From NCBI GenBank assembly GCA_004565275.1, contig SDOX01000010.1:753446-817445 (forward strand): a stretch of 64,000 nt of DNA. Reading direction: 5' to 3'. The translations under genes and the position numbers were made by a program. Shown here piece after piece: positions 50,793-61,287 of this stretch; the first letter of the stretch is position 1, and every line of letters starts with the position of its first letter. The DNA is from Nannochloropsis salina CCMP1776 (lineage: Eukaryota > Sar > Eustigmatophyceae > Eustigmatales > Monodopsidaceae). The notes under the pieces were generated by a model. It saw only the letters and a program-made list of their open reading frames with translations, did not search any database and was not told the origin of the DNA.

Positions 50793-52781
50793 ATGACCGG
50801 CACCGCCACGCCTGACGTTTCGCGTTGGCGGTCTCGCCCAGCCGTTGTGCCCTTCCTCTTTTCCTTCCTCCTCGCCGTCTTCTCCCTACTCCCCTCCGTC
50901 CTGGATGCCTTCCACCACCACATCTCTCCCACCTCCCATGTCCCAGTTTCAACCGTCAGTCCGAGCCAAGGACACAAACCACACACCACCCGCTTCATCC
51001 CTCGTCTCTCCGCCAGCAAGACAGACTACTATTCTGTGCTCGGCCTCTCCCCGGGGGCCTCGCCCGCCGAGGTCAAGCGCGCCTTCCGGGAGCGGGCCAA
51101 GACTACTCATCCGGACTCAAGCCGCACCGCGGACACCATGCAAGAATTTTTGGCCATCAAGGAGGCTTACGAAACGCTGTACGATGCCCGCCGACGCGCA
51201 GAGTTCGACCGACGGCGGCAGTTGGCTGAAGTGGCCGACTTGGCTGTGAGCGTCGGCGAGATCTTGACCCGCGACGTGGCGGTCCCACTGGGTAAGGAGT
51301 GGGGAGGAAGGCGCTGGTCGTCAAGCGAGTCGCCCTCGTGATGCCCTGCACACTGCCATCTCACGCTTGACGAAACTCTTCCCCCTCATCCAGCCCGGGA
51401 CGTCGCCCTCCCCCTCATCAAAAGCGCTTTCGAGGGACTCGACCAGACCGTGATCAAGCAGTTCGCCACCCCGATCCTCAAACGCACGCTCCAGCAGTCA
51501 GCGGCCGCCGTGGAGGCCGTGCGGCAGGTGGCGCAAGACCGGGCGCAGTACTTCACGCAGGTGCAAGCCTCGTGGCGCTCGGAGGAGATCCGATCTTTGA
51601 CGCAGCAGCTGGAAGAGATGACGGCCAAGGCGAAGGACGCGCGCGCGCAGGTCAAGGAGGCAGCCGGCTTGGTCTCGGAGGCAGTAGACCGGGAAGGGGC
51701 CATCCAGGCCCGTTTGGAGGCGGTGGAGGGCGCGAGTGAGTCCTCGGCGGCTGCCATGCAAGGGTTGCGGGAGGAGAGCAGGCGGGCCCTATCCGATTTC
51801 CAGGAGAGGGTGGCAGAGGAAGCAGAGCGTCGACAGGCGGCACGCCGGCTGAAGACTGAGGAAACGCGGGTGCTGGCCGCCAACAAGCGCTTGGAGGCCT
51901 TCGCCCTGACCGCGGACGCGGAGGTGGCGGAGGCGGAGGAGGTCCTGCGCCGGGCCCAAACGCGGATGGATAAGGCCAGGCAAGCGCGGGAAAGGGCGCA
52001 GGGCCTGTTGAAGACGAGTCAAGAGGAGGCGGACGGTGTGCGAGAACGGCTCTCACAGACCAGCCTGGACCTTCAGGAGGCTTTGGCCGCGGTGGCCCCA
52101 TCTCGGAGGGTCTGGCAGGAAGCTCAGGCGCGCGAGGCGTCGTTGCTCGCTCAATTGAAAAGCCAGAGCAAGGAGGAGGTGGCCCTGCGACAGGAAGTGG
52201 CCATGGCCGTCCGAAGACGCGAGATGGCGCGCCGGGAATTCCTGGCGGCCGAGCGGCGTACGGGCTTGTTCCAGAAGGGCGTGATGGAGCTAGCCGGTCA
52301 GATAGAGCGCAAGTACAACGAGGCTCTGGCAGGCTCCGGGATAACGAGCACGTCGGGCGCTACGTCCGCCGCGGCAGCGTCGGAAGCAGGGCAGGACCTG
52401 GGAAGGAGGACGGGGCCAGAGACAGGAGCAGGAAAAGAAGTGTCGGGAGAGACGCGCAAGCGGCGGCAACGCGAGGCGTTTGACCTCGTCTTTGGGAGCA
52501 TACGGAGGCGGTCGCGGGGCCCGACACAGTGGGAAAAGACAGACATAGCGGTGGAGGAGGGCGTGGGCCCGAGCAGCAACGATATTCCAGCGACGCCTGG
52601 AGATTGGGACTCCTCCGAGGAACCAGGAGAGCCACTGGAGGAGGTGTCTGGCGTGCAAGCACCTGCTGCGTCGACGGCTGCGGCCCCCCGGGCGGAGCCC
52701 GAAAACCCAGTAGAGGGGGGAGGGGCTCAGGAAATGGAACGTGATCCCGCGCAGCAGGAGCTGCAAGGCGTGGGAAGATGA
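50793..52781 (+). CDS. J-domain protein with leader peptide and long coiled coil, probably plastid or ER
   Basis: Exon 1 is 50793-51291, exon 2 51394-52781, intron GTAAGG...ATCCAG, phase 1 (PL/ARDVALPLIKSAFEGLDQ), 628 residues. A hydrophobic leader (VVPFLFSFLLAVFSLLPSVL) ends LDA/FHHH, an A-F junction like that used by heterokont plastid preproteins, followed by a Ser/Thr/His-rich, acid-poor stretch. The J-domain starts TDYYSVLGLSPGASPAEVKR, keeps the HPD in KTTHPDSS and ends EAYETLYDARRRAEFDRRR, so it should activate an Hsp70. The remainder is an Ala/Glu/Arg-rich coiled coil of nearly 300 residues (for example IRSLTQQLEEMTAKAKDARA) and a Ser/Gly/Glu-rich tail. No substrate-binding zinc or CTD domain of DnaJ type A/B, so it is a type C J protein. 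The coiled coil suggests a scaffold or tether. Plastid versus ER lumen is undecided. Confidence 0.8.
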
Positions 52782-53394
52782 CATCGGTTGCGTCAAGTCC
52801 TCGGAACTCGCGGCGGGTGTGACGGTTAGGGAACTGAAGAGTGTGAGAGTGGTCAGCTTACTGGGTATGGGGCGTTCTCAGAGGCTTTTGGGCTCCAGTG
52901 CCAGATAAGCGAGCTTTCCAGGTGAAAAGCGACGAGCAAGACCTTTGTTGTGGGTGCGTTCGTGTATGTAGATTGTGTACTGAATAGATGTAGCCCCTCG
53001 CCGTACCGGGTGGGCGCTCATAGGCTTCCAGGACGGAAGAACTTTGCTAGAAGAGCAGAAAGGGGGGAAAGAAGGGAAAAAACTGCGTGCCGCGGGCAGT
53101 AGCTTTGTATGAGGGCTTTGAGGTGCATGCGTGGAAATAGTAGCAACGAGGGAGACGCGGTCCGCTTGTTGAATTGGGAATTCTCCACTCTCAAGGAGGG
53201 GGGGGGGCGGAGGAGTAAGGTGTAGGCAGGCAAGTAACAACGAGAAAGGTGAGATGGCCAACCTGGTCTCTTCCCCCCCGTCGCACACCACATAGTGAAT
53301 CAAGGCATAGATAAATTTTGGAGGTTCGATGAGTACATGATCCGTTACGTTTTACATGTTATTGCCGTGCTCGGTGCTAGGTCCGTGCGGCGTC
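52782..53394. other. Convergent intergenic region between the J-domain and SHQ1 genes
   Basis: 613 bp between two 3' ends; contains a short G-run near 53201-53210. No gene recognised. Confidence 0.4.
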
Positions 53395-53821
53395 TCAGAG
53401 CTCCTCGACTAATGGCTTTTCCCTCTTCTGCCCTGCGCATGCGCCCCCTCTCCCCCTTCCCTCCCCTCCGCCAGGGCCCATCGGCACGTTCAGTAGCCGC
53501 GAAAGCGTCGATGACCCACTCTCGATCTCTAGCCTCTGCCTCTTGGGGTCCATGGAGAGGGACGCGAGTCCTTCAGTCAGGCCTCCGTCCGTCTCGTTTG
53601 GCCCATCCCCTAAGGAGAGACCTTCCAAGCGCCGCTCAAGGGCAACTCTTCTTTCTCCATCGCCCACTAATGCTACCTTTCCCCCGCCCCTCGCATCCTG
53701 CTCAGCACCTGCCTTGCCTTCCTCCTCTTCCTCCCCCTCGCTTTCTTCTTCCTCTTCGCTGTCCTCCTCCGCACTTTCACCACTCTCTGTCTCTTCTTCC
53801 TCCTCCTGTTCGCTACTTTTC

Positions 53822-53863
<42 letters not shown>

Positions 53864-53864
53864 A

Positions 53865-53900
<36 letters not shown>

Positions 53901-55647
53901 CCTCCTCCTCCTCCTCCTCCTCCTCAGCCCCCCCCTGCGCAGCCAATGCCTCCAATTCAATCAGCCCCAAACCCACCTCCGCCTTTTCTACCCCCTTCGC
54001 CCCCTCTCGCCAGGCCTCCGCCAGCTCCCCCACGATTTTGTCGCCCTCCGGCAACTGCAAACATACGCAGTAATCGTCCACGAACAAACGATTCAGCAAG
54101 TAATGCGTTTCCGTGAGTCGGAAGACTCTCCGCATCCGTAATAAGCACCGGAGCAACATCCGCTTCCTTCGGCCGGTCCCTCCCTCCCTCCCTCCCTCCC
54201 TCCCTCCCTCCCTCCCAACCACCATCCCGTACACGTCGTCCACGCACTTCTCCAACAGGCTCCATACCCGGAGGTAGGGATAGCTGACCACCCGCCGGGC
54301 AAACGTCCGCAGCACCTCCGCCACCGAGGCCTCTTTTCGCGCGTAGGTCTCCAAATAGGCGAGGGAGGGGGAGAGGACGGTCAGCGTCCAGGCAGACTCC
54401 ACCGTCGGCTCCCCCCCCGTGGTTCGGTGATCGTAGGCGAAGGCCAGCAATAAGTCCAAGAGCCCCAGGCCCACGGCCCGACGTTCCGCACGCGCCGCCC
54501 CCTCGCTCTCCCCCCACAAGAACTCTCGGTTCTTGAGCAAGGCCAGCTCCTCCTCCTCCGCCTCCTCCCACCGCCCCTCCCCCGCTCCCTCCCAGAAGGG
54601 GTGGAGGCCCGTCGCTTCCTCAAAGACCGGGTCTTCCTTCGCACCGAGCAGGTCGCCCAGGTACCTGTCCTCGTCGAAGTCCTCCGCCTCGTCCGCTTCT
54701 CGCATGGCCCCCCTCGCTCCCTCGGGCGTCCGCTCTGGATCTCTCAGACGGAGCACCTCCAGCACCACCGTCTCCCCCCCCAGGTCGCCGAACACACCCT
54801 GGTACTGCCGGTTGAACCCGTACTGCGTGCGGCCCAGCAAGCCGCTTCCTTCTACCCATGTGCCCGCTGCATGACAAATCTCGCCCTCCTCTCCATCGGG
54901 GGCGCCGCCGGCTCGGGCGGTGGGGAGGGACGGGCAAGAGGAAGGAAGGGGGCTCTCCGTGTCTGAGGTGCTGCCGGAGGGGAAGTCTTGGGAGCGTAGC
55001 ACCTCGATGGTGGGGGGGGCGGGGCAGGGCGCGGTGGTACTCCCGCGGCCCTTTGCCACCGTGCTGATCGGCGTGGACGGGGCACAGAAGGAGCGCGTGG
55101 GCTGCAGGAGCGTGGTCTTCAAGTCCAGGTCCTCGAAGACACGCCCCGGTTCCTCCTTGGTGAGATGCACTGTCATGGTGCCGTGGTCCTGAAGCGGGAT
55201 GGAAATCGAGGACGAGTCCCGCATCGTGAGCAAGTACGCAAGCATGCAGAGCAAAGGATCAGGCTTGCTTGGAGGGATGCGTGAGTTGTGTTCGCTAGGC
55301 AAGGAAGGGCTATCGGCCTGTGCAAGGGGACGGGAGGCCTGCTCCACTCACCAAACTAGCATCATAGACCGCGCGGCAATGACTCTCTTCGTCTTCATTG
55401 TTCTTGAGGGCGTGTGGGAACTGAAGCTTTAAGAGGTAGGGCCTGCAATAAAATACAAAGTCACGGCCATCCTGCAACAAACGATGTGGGAGCCGTAGGC
55501 GAGAGTTAAAATAAATGACAAACCCCCCGTACCAGAAGGGAAACCTACCGCAGAGACTTCCGCGTCACCTACACGGATGTAAGGCAACTTAATGGTCACT
55601 ATGACGGTATTCGGGGTTTGCTCAAGGGAAAAACGTGGCACCAACAT
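53395..55647 (-). CDS. SHQ1: SHQ1 homologue, H/ACA snoRNP assembly chaperone
   Basis: Three exons (55549-55647, 55352-55471, 53395-55188), all phase 0, 670 residues. Exons 1-2 make the N-terminal CS domain: MLVPRFSLEQTPNTVIVTIK and LPYIRVGDAEVSA, then GRDFVFYCRPYLLKLQFP, continuing in exon 3 as GTMTVHLTKEEPGRVFEDLD. Each junction falls in text that matches SHQ1. The C-terminal SHQ1 domain is clear: LLLAFAYDHRTTGGEPTVES, LAYLETYARKEASVAEVLRT, then LLRCLLRMRRVFRLTETHYL and LFVDDYCVCLQLP. SHQ1 holds dyskerin/Cbf5 away from RNA until H/ACA RNP assembly, so it supports rRNA pseudouridylation and telomerase RNP biogenesis. Odd features: a Gly-Arg-Glu-Gly repeat inserted within the SHQ1 domain, and an Asp/Glu tail tract of over 60 residues, both encoded by simple repeats. 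Confidence 0.92.
53821..53926. repeat. (TCA)n/(TCC)n microsatellite encoding poly-Asp/Glu in SHQ1
   Basis: Almost pure TCA triplets interrupted by one AACA, then TCC triplets. On the - strand it reads as a run of Asp codons broken by a Val, next to Glu codons, within the SHQ1 acidic tail. The periodicity of three preserves frame, so length can vary without breaking the gene. Confidence 0.85.
54178..54215. repeat. (CCCT)n tetranucleotide repeat inside SHQ1
   Basis: About nine copies of CCCT, read on the coding strand as GGGA repeats giving Gly-Arg-Glu-Gly units between VYGMVVG and RKRMLLRCLL. Because the unit is four bases, gain or loss of a single copy would shift the frame, unusual inside a conserved domain. 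The G-rich strand could fold as a quadruplex. Confidence 0.8.
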
Positions 55648-56688
55648 TGCTAGCGGGGGAGGTGGTGAAGAAGGGGGATGGGCCTGCATGGGGAGGGTAA
55701 AGAAAGCCTCAAGCTTGAACGACGAACGTGCGACTCTCCCGAAAATGACAAACGGCAAAGATTTATGTGTGGAAAAGTGGCAACAATGTCAAGGACATGC
55801 TGGCGGGCATGTCAGCCAACACACGCCACAAAAGCTCGGCTACAGGGAGCGTACGAGCAGCAGGAGAGGCGAGATGCGAGTCGGTCCAGGAGGTGGGAGA
55901 GACGGGCCCACGCGAATACATGGCAGACTGATAGAAATCCTTCACCATGCCCACCCAACTCACGTGTCTTAATTAAGTCATTTTTCTGCACTCCCCCTCT
56001 CTGCCCTGTTTTGGGATTTAGACTTGCTGCCCTGACCGCTTTATTATTCCCCTCCTCCTTCCCGTATCCACACCAGGAGGGACAGCCCAAATTCCCGGCG
56101 ACAATATTCAGGCTGGGCTGCGCACAAAATCGTTCCCAGAGTTCACAGGTATGTTCATGTTCCACTGGACCCGAAGCAGTCTACGGTTCTTTTCAAGTCT
56201 TGGGAGCACGGGGGGTAGAAGGGAGGAAGGTCGAGACCTGAAGGCGCGCCCCTGCAACGCGTAACGCGTCGAAAATGGCGGGGCCTGCTGCTTTTTGAAA
56301 TGGACATGAGGGTGGTATTGATGGTCTGTGATCAATGGTCGCGTGGGCATGAGAGATGTTTCTGCAGCCGTCTCGCTTTACTCCGCGTATCAAAACATTC
56401 TGCACTCCATTTCCTCTCATGTCCTTTTATCTGCGAAGTAGGCGGCGGCCGTCTGTCCGCTGAAAAGCCTGGAGTCCTTTTGGAAAAGTCTCGGACTCCA
56501 GTGACCGAGTTCAACGCCCCCTCGCAAAGATTTGGTCCGCCAGCGCCCCCGGTTCTGCCCTCTCTTCCGCGGCCACCCTGCCCTCCCCCTCCGCGCCGAG
56601 CCTGGCCGCCCGTCAGAGCCTGCAAGGTGGGAAGGCGACGACAAGCCGCACCTCGTCCTCCAGGCGCGGCAAGAGAAAGGCGCTCGCG
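55648..56688. promoter_or_regulatory. Divergent region between SHQ1 and the double-UBC E2 gene
   Basis: About 1 kb between two start regions; presumably both promoters and 5' UTRs. No TATA box or repeat identified. An ATGGCG in good context near 56275 opens only a six-codon frame. Confidence 0.4.
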
Positions 56689-59495
56689 ATGCAGAATGGG
56701 CTGAGCACGTGCGAGTCGTCCTCCGCCACCCCCCCGCCGTCGCTGGACTCCGAGGAGCTTCGGTCGCCGAAGCGAGGAGACCGGGAGCCTCAGGTGGAGC
56801 AGGGGGCCTCAGAGGCAGAGGGATCGTGCGAAGACATGGCTGTGGACAAGGGGGGGGGAATGACGTCCGATGCGACGTGGGGGAGGAGGAGGAGGAGGGG
56901 CTGGAGGAGATGGATTCAGACGGCTACGAGTATGTGTACGAAGACAGCGAGGAGGAGGGGGAGGGGCAGGAGGTGGGCGGCAAGCCCGAGGGCAGCCGGT
57001 CGAGAAATGCAGGGAGGAAGGCGCAGCACGTGGTGTTCTCGGGGCTGGACCGCATCGGCTGCACGAAGGACATGCTTTTGAAGAAGGAGCTGACCCGCCT
57101 CAAGGCCGACGTGGAGTTTGGGAAGCGGGGCTGGAACGTGAATCTGACGTGGGCGGAGGCGACCCGGATGTTGGGCGTGCGCCTGGAGCACGAGGGCTTC
57201 GTCAAGGCGGAGCTGGAGCTGACCTTTCCCGCCACCTACCCCCAGGAGCCCCCCCTCTTCCACTACAAGGGGCCGCGCTTCGATGACGCGGTCGACTTCG
57301 TTCTCGGCGCCGACACCCTGGAGCCGTGCCGGAAGGAGAACTGGAACGACACCTTCTCCTGCTCCTCCCTCCTGACGCTCGTGATGGAGCTCGTCAAGGT
57401 GCTTCCCCCCCCCCTCCTCTTTCCCCTCCCTCTCGCCCTCCCTCCCCTTTTCGTCCTTCCCCCCATAACCAGCCCCCTTCTTTCTCCAGGACAAGTACCC
57501 AATCACAGAGAGCCTGGTCTTCGACGAGTGGGAGAGCACTCTGGTGCAGCTCTGCCGCTCCCGTCTTCCTGGTGTCCCGCAGCGGGTGAAGGAGGGCATG
57601 ATATACTTCGGCGTCCGGCTTGCGCCAGGCAGCGGCGGGGACACGGGCTTGTTGAAGCCCACGGCCGGCGTGGGATACTCGGACAGCAGCCGCGCCAGCG
57701 CCTTCCACGACTTCTCCGTCCCCGATGCCCGCTTCAAGAAGCACGTGGAGACTTTCGCGCGCTTTTTGCATTTGGCGAAAACGGCCACGTCGGTCATGCT
57801 CCAGAGGATCCAGCATGTGGAGATGAGCGCCTGGCTTTGGCAGTACGTGGAGGAGGAGCTGCCCATTTTCCGATACGAGGAAGTGCACGACATGGTGGGG
57901 GAGGCGCTTCGGCTGATCCGGGAGGCCGGAGGGGGGGAGGAGGAGGGGCTCCGGCGGTGTGGAGGAGATCTACAATGAGCGGGCGCGGTTGCTCAGGCCG
58001 GAGAGGGAGGGGAAGGAGGGAGGCTTGAGGAGCAAAGGAGGAAGGGAACGGGGGGGGCGGGTTGTGTTCGGGGGAGGCACTGGGAGGAGGGGGAGGAGGG
58101 GGAGGGAGGAGGAAGAGGGGGAGGAGGGGGAGGAGGGGCTGGTGCGAAGGCGAGGCCGTGGGAAGGAGTACGTGTTCTCGGTGGAGGAAGACTTCGTCTC
58201 GCACTACTTCATGACGCCGGCGCACGGGCAAGGAGGAGGAGGGGAAGCCGGGGGGGGAGGGGGAGGGGCTGGAGGGGGGCCAGGGACGTCCGGAGGAGGG
58301 ACAGGGGCAGCAGCCTCCACCTCCAGCGCCCCCTCCGGCCCGGCCTCGCCGCCCCTCTCCCGCGCGGTTATGAAGCGGATCATGCTGGAGGTGGAGAACC
58401 TGAAGGACCACCTGCGGAACATGACGGACGGCCAGATCTTCGTCTGCTTCTCGGAGGCCTCCCTCCTCCTCTGGAAGGTCCTCTTCCTCCCCTCCTCTGG
58501 CACGCCCTACTACGGGGGCTGCTTCGAGTTCCACCTGAGCATTCCCCCTGACTACCCCAACCACCCGCCCAAGTGCGTCTTCGTCACCACCGGGGGGGGG
58601 GAGGTCCGCTTCAACCCGAACCTGTACCACAACGGAAAAGGTGACGAGGGCGGGAGGGAGGGCGGGAGGGAGGGCGGGAGGGAGGGCGGGAGGGGAGGGG
58701 GTCTTGGGGTGTCGTACTCGCTGTCCTCTCCATCGCCGCGGGGCCATGGCCCCTCCTTGTCCCCATTAGAATGCTTACCCTTCCCTTTTCCTCCCTCCCT
58801 CCCTTCCCCCTCTCTCCCTGGCCCTAGTCTGCCTCTCCCTCCTTGGCACCTGGTCGGGCGAGCCTTGGGACCCCGCGCACTCGAACCTCTCGCAGCTCTT
58901 CATCTCCATCCTCGCCTTCATCTTCACCACGGAGCCGCTGCGCAACGAGCCCGGCCTGGAGGCCTCCTCCCCGGCCACGGTCGCCCTGTACAACGCCTAC
59001 CTCCGACTGGAGACCCTGCGGACCGCCATGATCGGGACCCTCGCCCGCCCGCCCGCCCTTCCGCCCTCCGAGTTCGAAGGAGTGGTCAAGCAGCATTTCC
59101 GGGAAGCGTGGGCGCGGGCGATCCGTCCAGATTTGATGCAGTGGGGGGAGAGGGAGGTGCTGGGGGAGGAAGGGAGGGAGGGAGGGAAGGAAGGGGGGAA
59201 GGAGTGCTGGGCGGCAATCTCCGGGCAGATAACCCGGATGGGCTGGTTCCAGCAGGCAGTGGGAAAAAAGAGGTACAAGGCGATGATGAAGGCGCTGGTG
59301 GAGAGCATGGACGCGCTGGTGGCGGGTCTGGAGGGGGAAGGGGGGGAAGGAGGCGGAGGCGGGGGGGGCGACCGAGGCAGTTTGCAGACAGGGGCCTCTG
59401 GAATGCGGGACGGAAGCGCAGGGGCGGTGGCGTCGGAGGCGTCGGGGGGGGGAAGAGGAAGTCTCGGGGGGGGCGGGCACAGGCTGGAAGGCTGA
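56689..59495 (+). CDS. UBE2Z-like ubiquitin-conjugating enzyme with a second, inactive-looking UBC domain
   Basis: Exons about 56689-57398, 57490-58640 and 58828-59495; introns GTGCTT...CTCCAG and GTGACG...CCTAG. First module: [60 protein letters not shown], a UBC/UEV-like fold without a normal catalytic Cys. Second module: [11 protein letters not shown], then [55 protein letters not shown] and [10 protein letters not shown], very close to UBE2Z, with the active-site Cys right at the exon 3 junction. UBE2Z is charged by UBA6 in animals; the E1 here is unknown. The reading frame is broken twice in G-rich DNA: at the 56850-56858 G-run (upstream text [19 protein letters not shown] fits one frame, [17 protein letters not shown] from 56910 another) and near 57930-57960. 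These look like assembly slips; otherwise translation starts at 56910. C-terminal Gly-rich tail. Confidence 0.75.
58648..58705 (+). repeat. G-rich minisatellite at the start of E2 intron 2
   Basis: About four copies of a 12-base unit made of GGGAGGGAGGGC, starting eight bases after the 5' splice site at 58641. Every unit has three GGG tracts on the sense strand, so the nascent intron RNA could form stable G-quadruplexes. Confidence 0.75.
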
Positions 59496-60054
59496 CGGGG
59501 ATCGCAGGCAGGAGGGGGAAGAAAAGAAGGAGAGCGGGTCGGGGGAAGGAAAGAAGGAGAGCGGGTCGAGGGAGAGCGCCGGTGAGGAGGGAAGAGGGGC
59601 AGACGGGTGGGGCTGTGGGAGGAGTGAGGCTGCAGGTAGTAGGCATTTCGCATGGACACGGCAGAGAGCGAGTGAGAAGAGAGCCACGGGCTGGGGGGGG
59701 CACAGGGAGGCTCGCGAGTGGAGATAGATGGGGGTTAGAGGGAGGGAAAGGCCCTAACGAGAGCTCAACGGGGCAGTACAAGGCAGGAGAGTGTAGGGGA
59801 AGGGGAGGGAGGGCGGGGTGGGAGCTTCCCCACCCAGGGGCCAAGGAGGTGAGAAAGGTTGTTGAGGGTGGGATGGGGGAAGGGAGAGCGGGATAATACC
59901 CGCACATGTAAAGGCAGCGGAGAGGACGCTCAGTTTGAATTATCTATCTCGTGCATCCGTCGCGGGTTGTCAGGCCCCCGTTGTTGCTTTCTCCCACCAT
60001 CCCCCTCTTGATTGAGTGCCTTGTCTTCACCACTCCCCTTCACAACCCTCCTTT
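59496..60054. other. G-rich convergent intergenic region
   Basis: 559 bp between the E2 stop and the 3' end of the - strand gene. Purine-rich on the + strand with many GGGAAG/GAGCGGG runs. Long open frames here arise from base composition only. Confidence 0.4.
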
Positions 60055-61287
60055 TCATGCGTCGCTCCCTCCCTCCCCATCAACCACGTCCTCCCTCCCC
60101 ATCAACCGCACTGACGCCCCCAGCGACACCGGCGTCCTCACACCCGCAACCCCCGAAGCCCTTCCTCCCCCCCTTCCACCCTCCCCCTTGCACGTCTCAC
60201 CTCTCCTCGGTACCACGAGCAGGGGCAAGCACACCGTTTCCACGTACTCCGCGCGCACTTTCACCCACTCCGCCTCCAGACCCTCGTCGTAAACCACGTA
60301 GGACGTGGCCGTCCGAAGCCGAGCACGCACGCCCCACCCAAAGGCCCTTTCCGCCTTCCCGCTTGCAACCTCTCTCTCAGACGGGCTGGAAGGAGGGATG
60401 GAGGGATGGAGGGAGGAAGGGGGGGAGGGAGGGAGAGGGAAGGCGCCCGTGTCCACGTCGATTTCGAGAGGCTCGGCTGCTTTCGAGTCCGGGACCGTAG
60501 CCACCACCCCCTCCACGCCCAAACGCCGGACCAGCAAGTCGTACGCCGACCCTGCCGAGTTCGTCCTATTAATTTGCCGGAGGATGTGTCGGATGAAGGT
60601 ATCCACCTCCTCTCCCAAAGCATGCGGGCACCCTGTGCTTCCCAGCTGCGCCTGCACCACGTGTTTCAACCAGGACAAGACGCGCATGTGCCCGCCGACG
60701 CCACCAGGCTTGTAGGGTGCGCCGTTGACTACCAGGCTGTCCCGCTCAATGTCCCTCATGCTCTGATGTTCGCTCTCATCGCTGCTTGTGCGGGCGGTGT
60801 CGCTCTGATAGCAGGAGGAGGGGGGCGAGATGGGGAGAGAGAGGCACACGGGAAGGAGCTCGTGCCTTTTTAACAATGTCAAATACCGGTCCTTTGTCCC
60901 CCTATTCTCCTGTGCCGCCCCATCTTCTTCGACTTCATCCTGCTCCTCCCATAGGACAGCCATCAGGGGCCCGTCCTCCCGCCGCCACTTGCCCTCTTCA
61001 TGCGTCGAGACCGATAGAGCCATCGTCGCCTCAACCAAGGCTCGGATGGTGCTTCCATGCTCCGATTTCAGCGCCTGGACAAAGTGCTCGTCTACACTGT
61101 CAATGCCGGCGAAGTGGTAATTGCTGATTCTTTTTTGTAGGCCTAGTTGCTGCTGAAAGAGCAGACACAGGGCCAAGTCACGTAGACTGGCATGGCATTC
61201 ATCCGCCGAGATGGTTGAGGGCTCAGGCGGCGGTTTTCGGGCAAGATCTTGCCGTATATGCTCCATCGTGAGTACAGGGGCAGCCAT
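60055..61287 (-). CDS. Protein of unknown function, 410 residues
   Basis: No family recognised. The frame is open from MAAPVLTMEHIRQDLARKPP. N-terminal third: DECHASLRDLALCLLFQQQL, GLQKRISNYHFAGIDSVDEH, then STIRALVEATMALSVST, with helical, hydrophobic periodicity. Middle: RYLTLLKRHELLPVCLSLPI, then a Ser/Asp-rich linker, then LSWLKHVVQAQLGSTGCPHA, TFIRHILRQINRTNSAGSAY and DLLVRRLGVEGVVATVP. C-terminal third: a Pro/Ser-rich insertion (SLHPSIPPSSPSE), GVRARLRTATSYVVYDEGLE, and a Gly-rich end. No signal peptide, membrane segment or zinc motif. The ordered hydrophobic pattern and codon phase argue for a real gene despite the G-rich surroundings. The last 50 residues may be uncertain because the G-runs near 60160 could shift the frame. 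Confidence 0.6.
   Translation of the reverse strand: MAAPVLTMEHIRQDLARKPPPEPSTISADECHASLRDLALCLLFQQQLGLQKRISNYHFAGIDSVDEHFVQALKSEHGSTIRALVEATMALSVSTHEEGKWRREDGPLMAVLWEEQDEVEEDGAAQENRGTKDRYLTLLKRHELLPVCLSLPISPPSSCYQSDTARTSSDESEHQSMRDIERDSLVVNGAPYKPGGVGGHMRVLSWLKHVVQAQLGSTGCPHALGEEVDTFIRHILRQINRTNSAGSAYDLLVRRLGVEGVVATVPDSKAAEPLEIDVDTGAFPLPPSPPSSLHPSIPPSSPSEREVASGKAERAFGWGVRARLRTATSYVVYDEGLEAEWVKVRAEYVETVCLPLLVVPRRGETCKGEGGRGGGRASGVAGVRTPVSLGASVRLMGREDVVDGEGGSDA

Noticed and set aside
53543-54073. Serine-rich + strand frame
   Set aside because: Antisense of the SHQ1 acidic repeat.
57794-58747. 317-residue - strand Pro-rich frame
   Set aside because: Mirror of the G-rich E2 gene; no recognisable domain.
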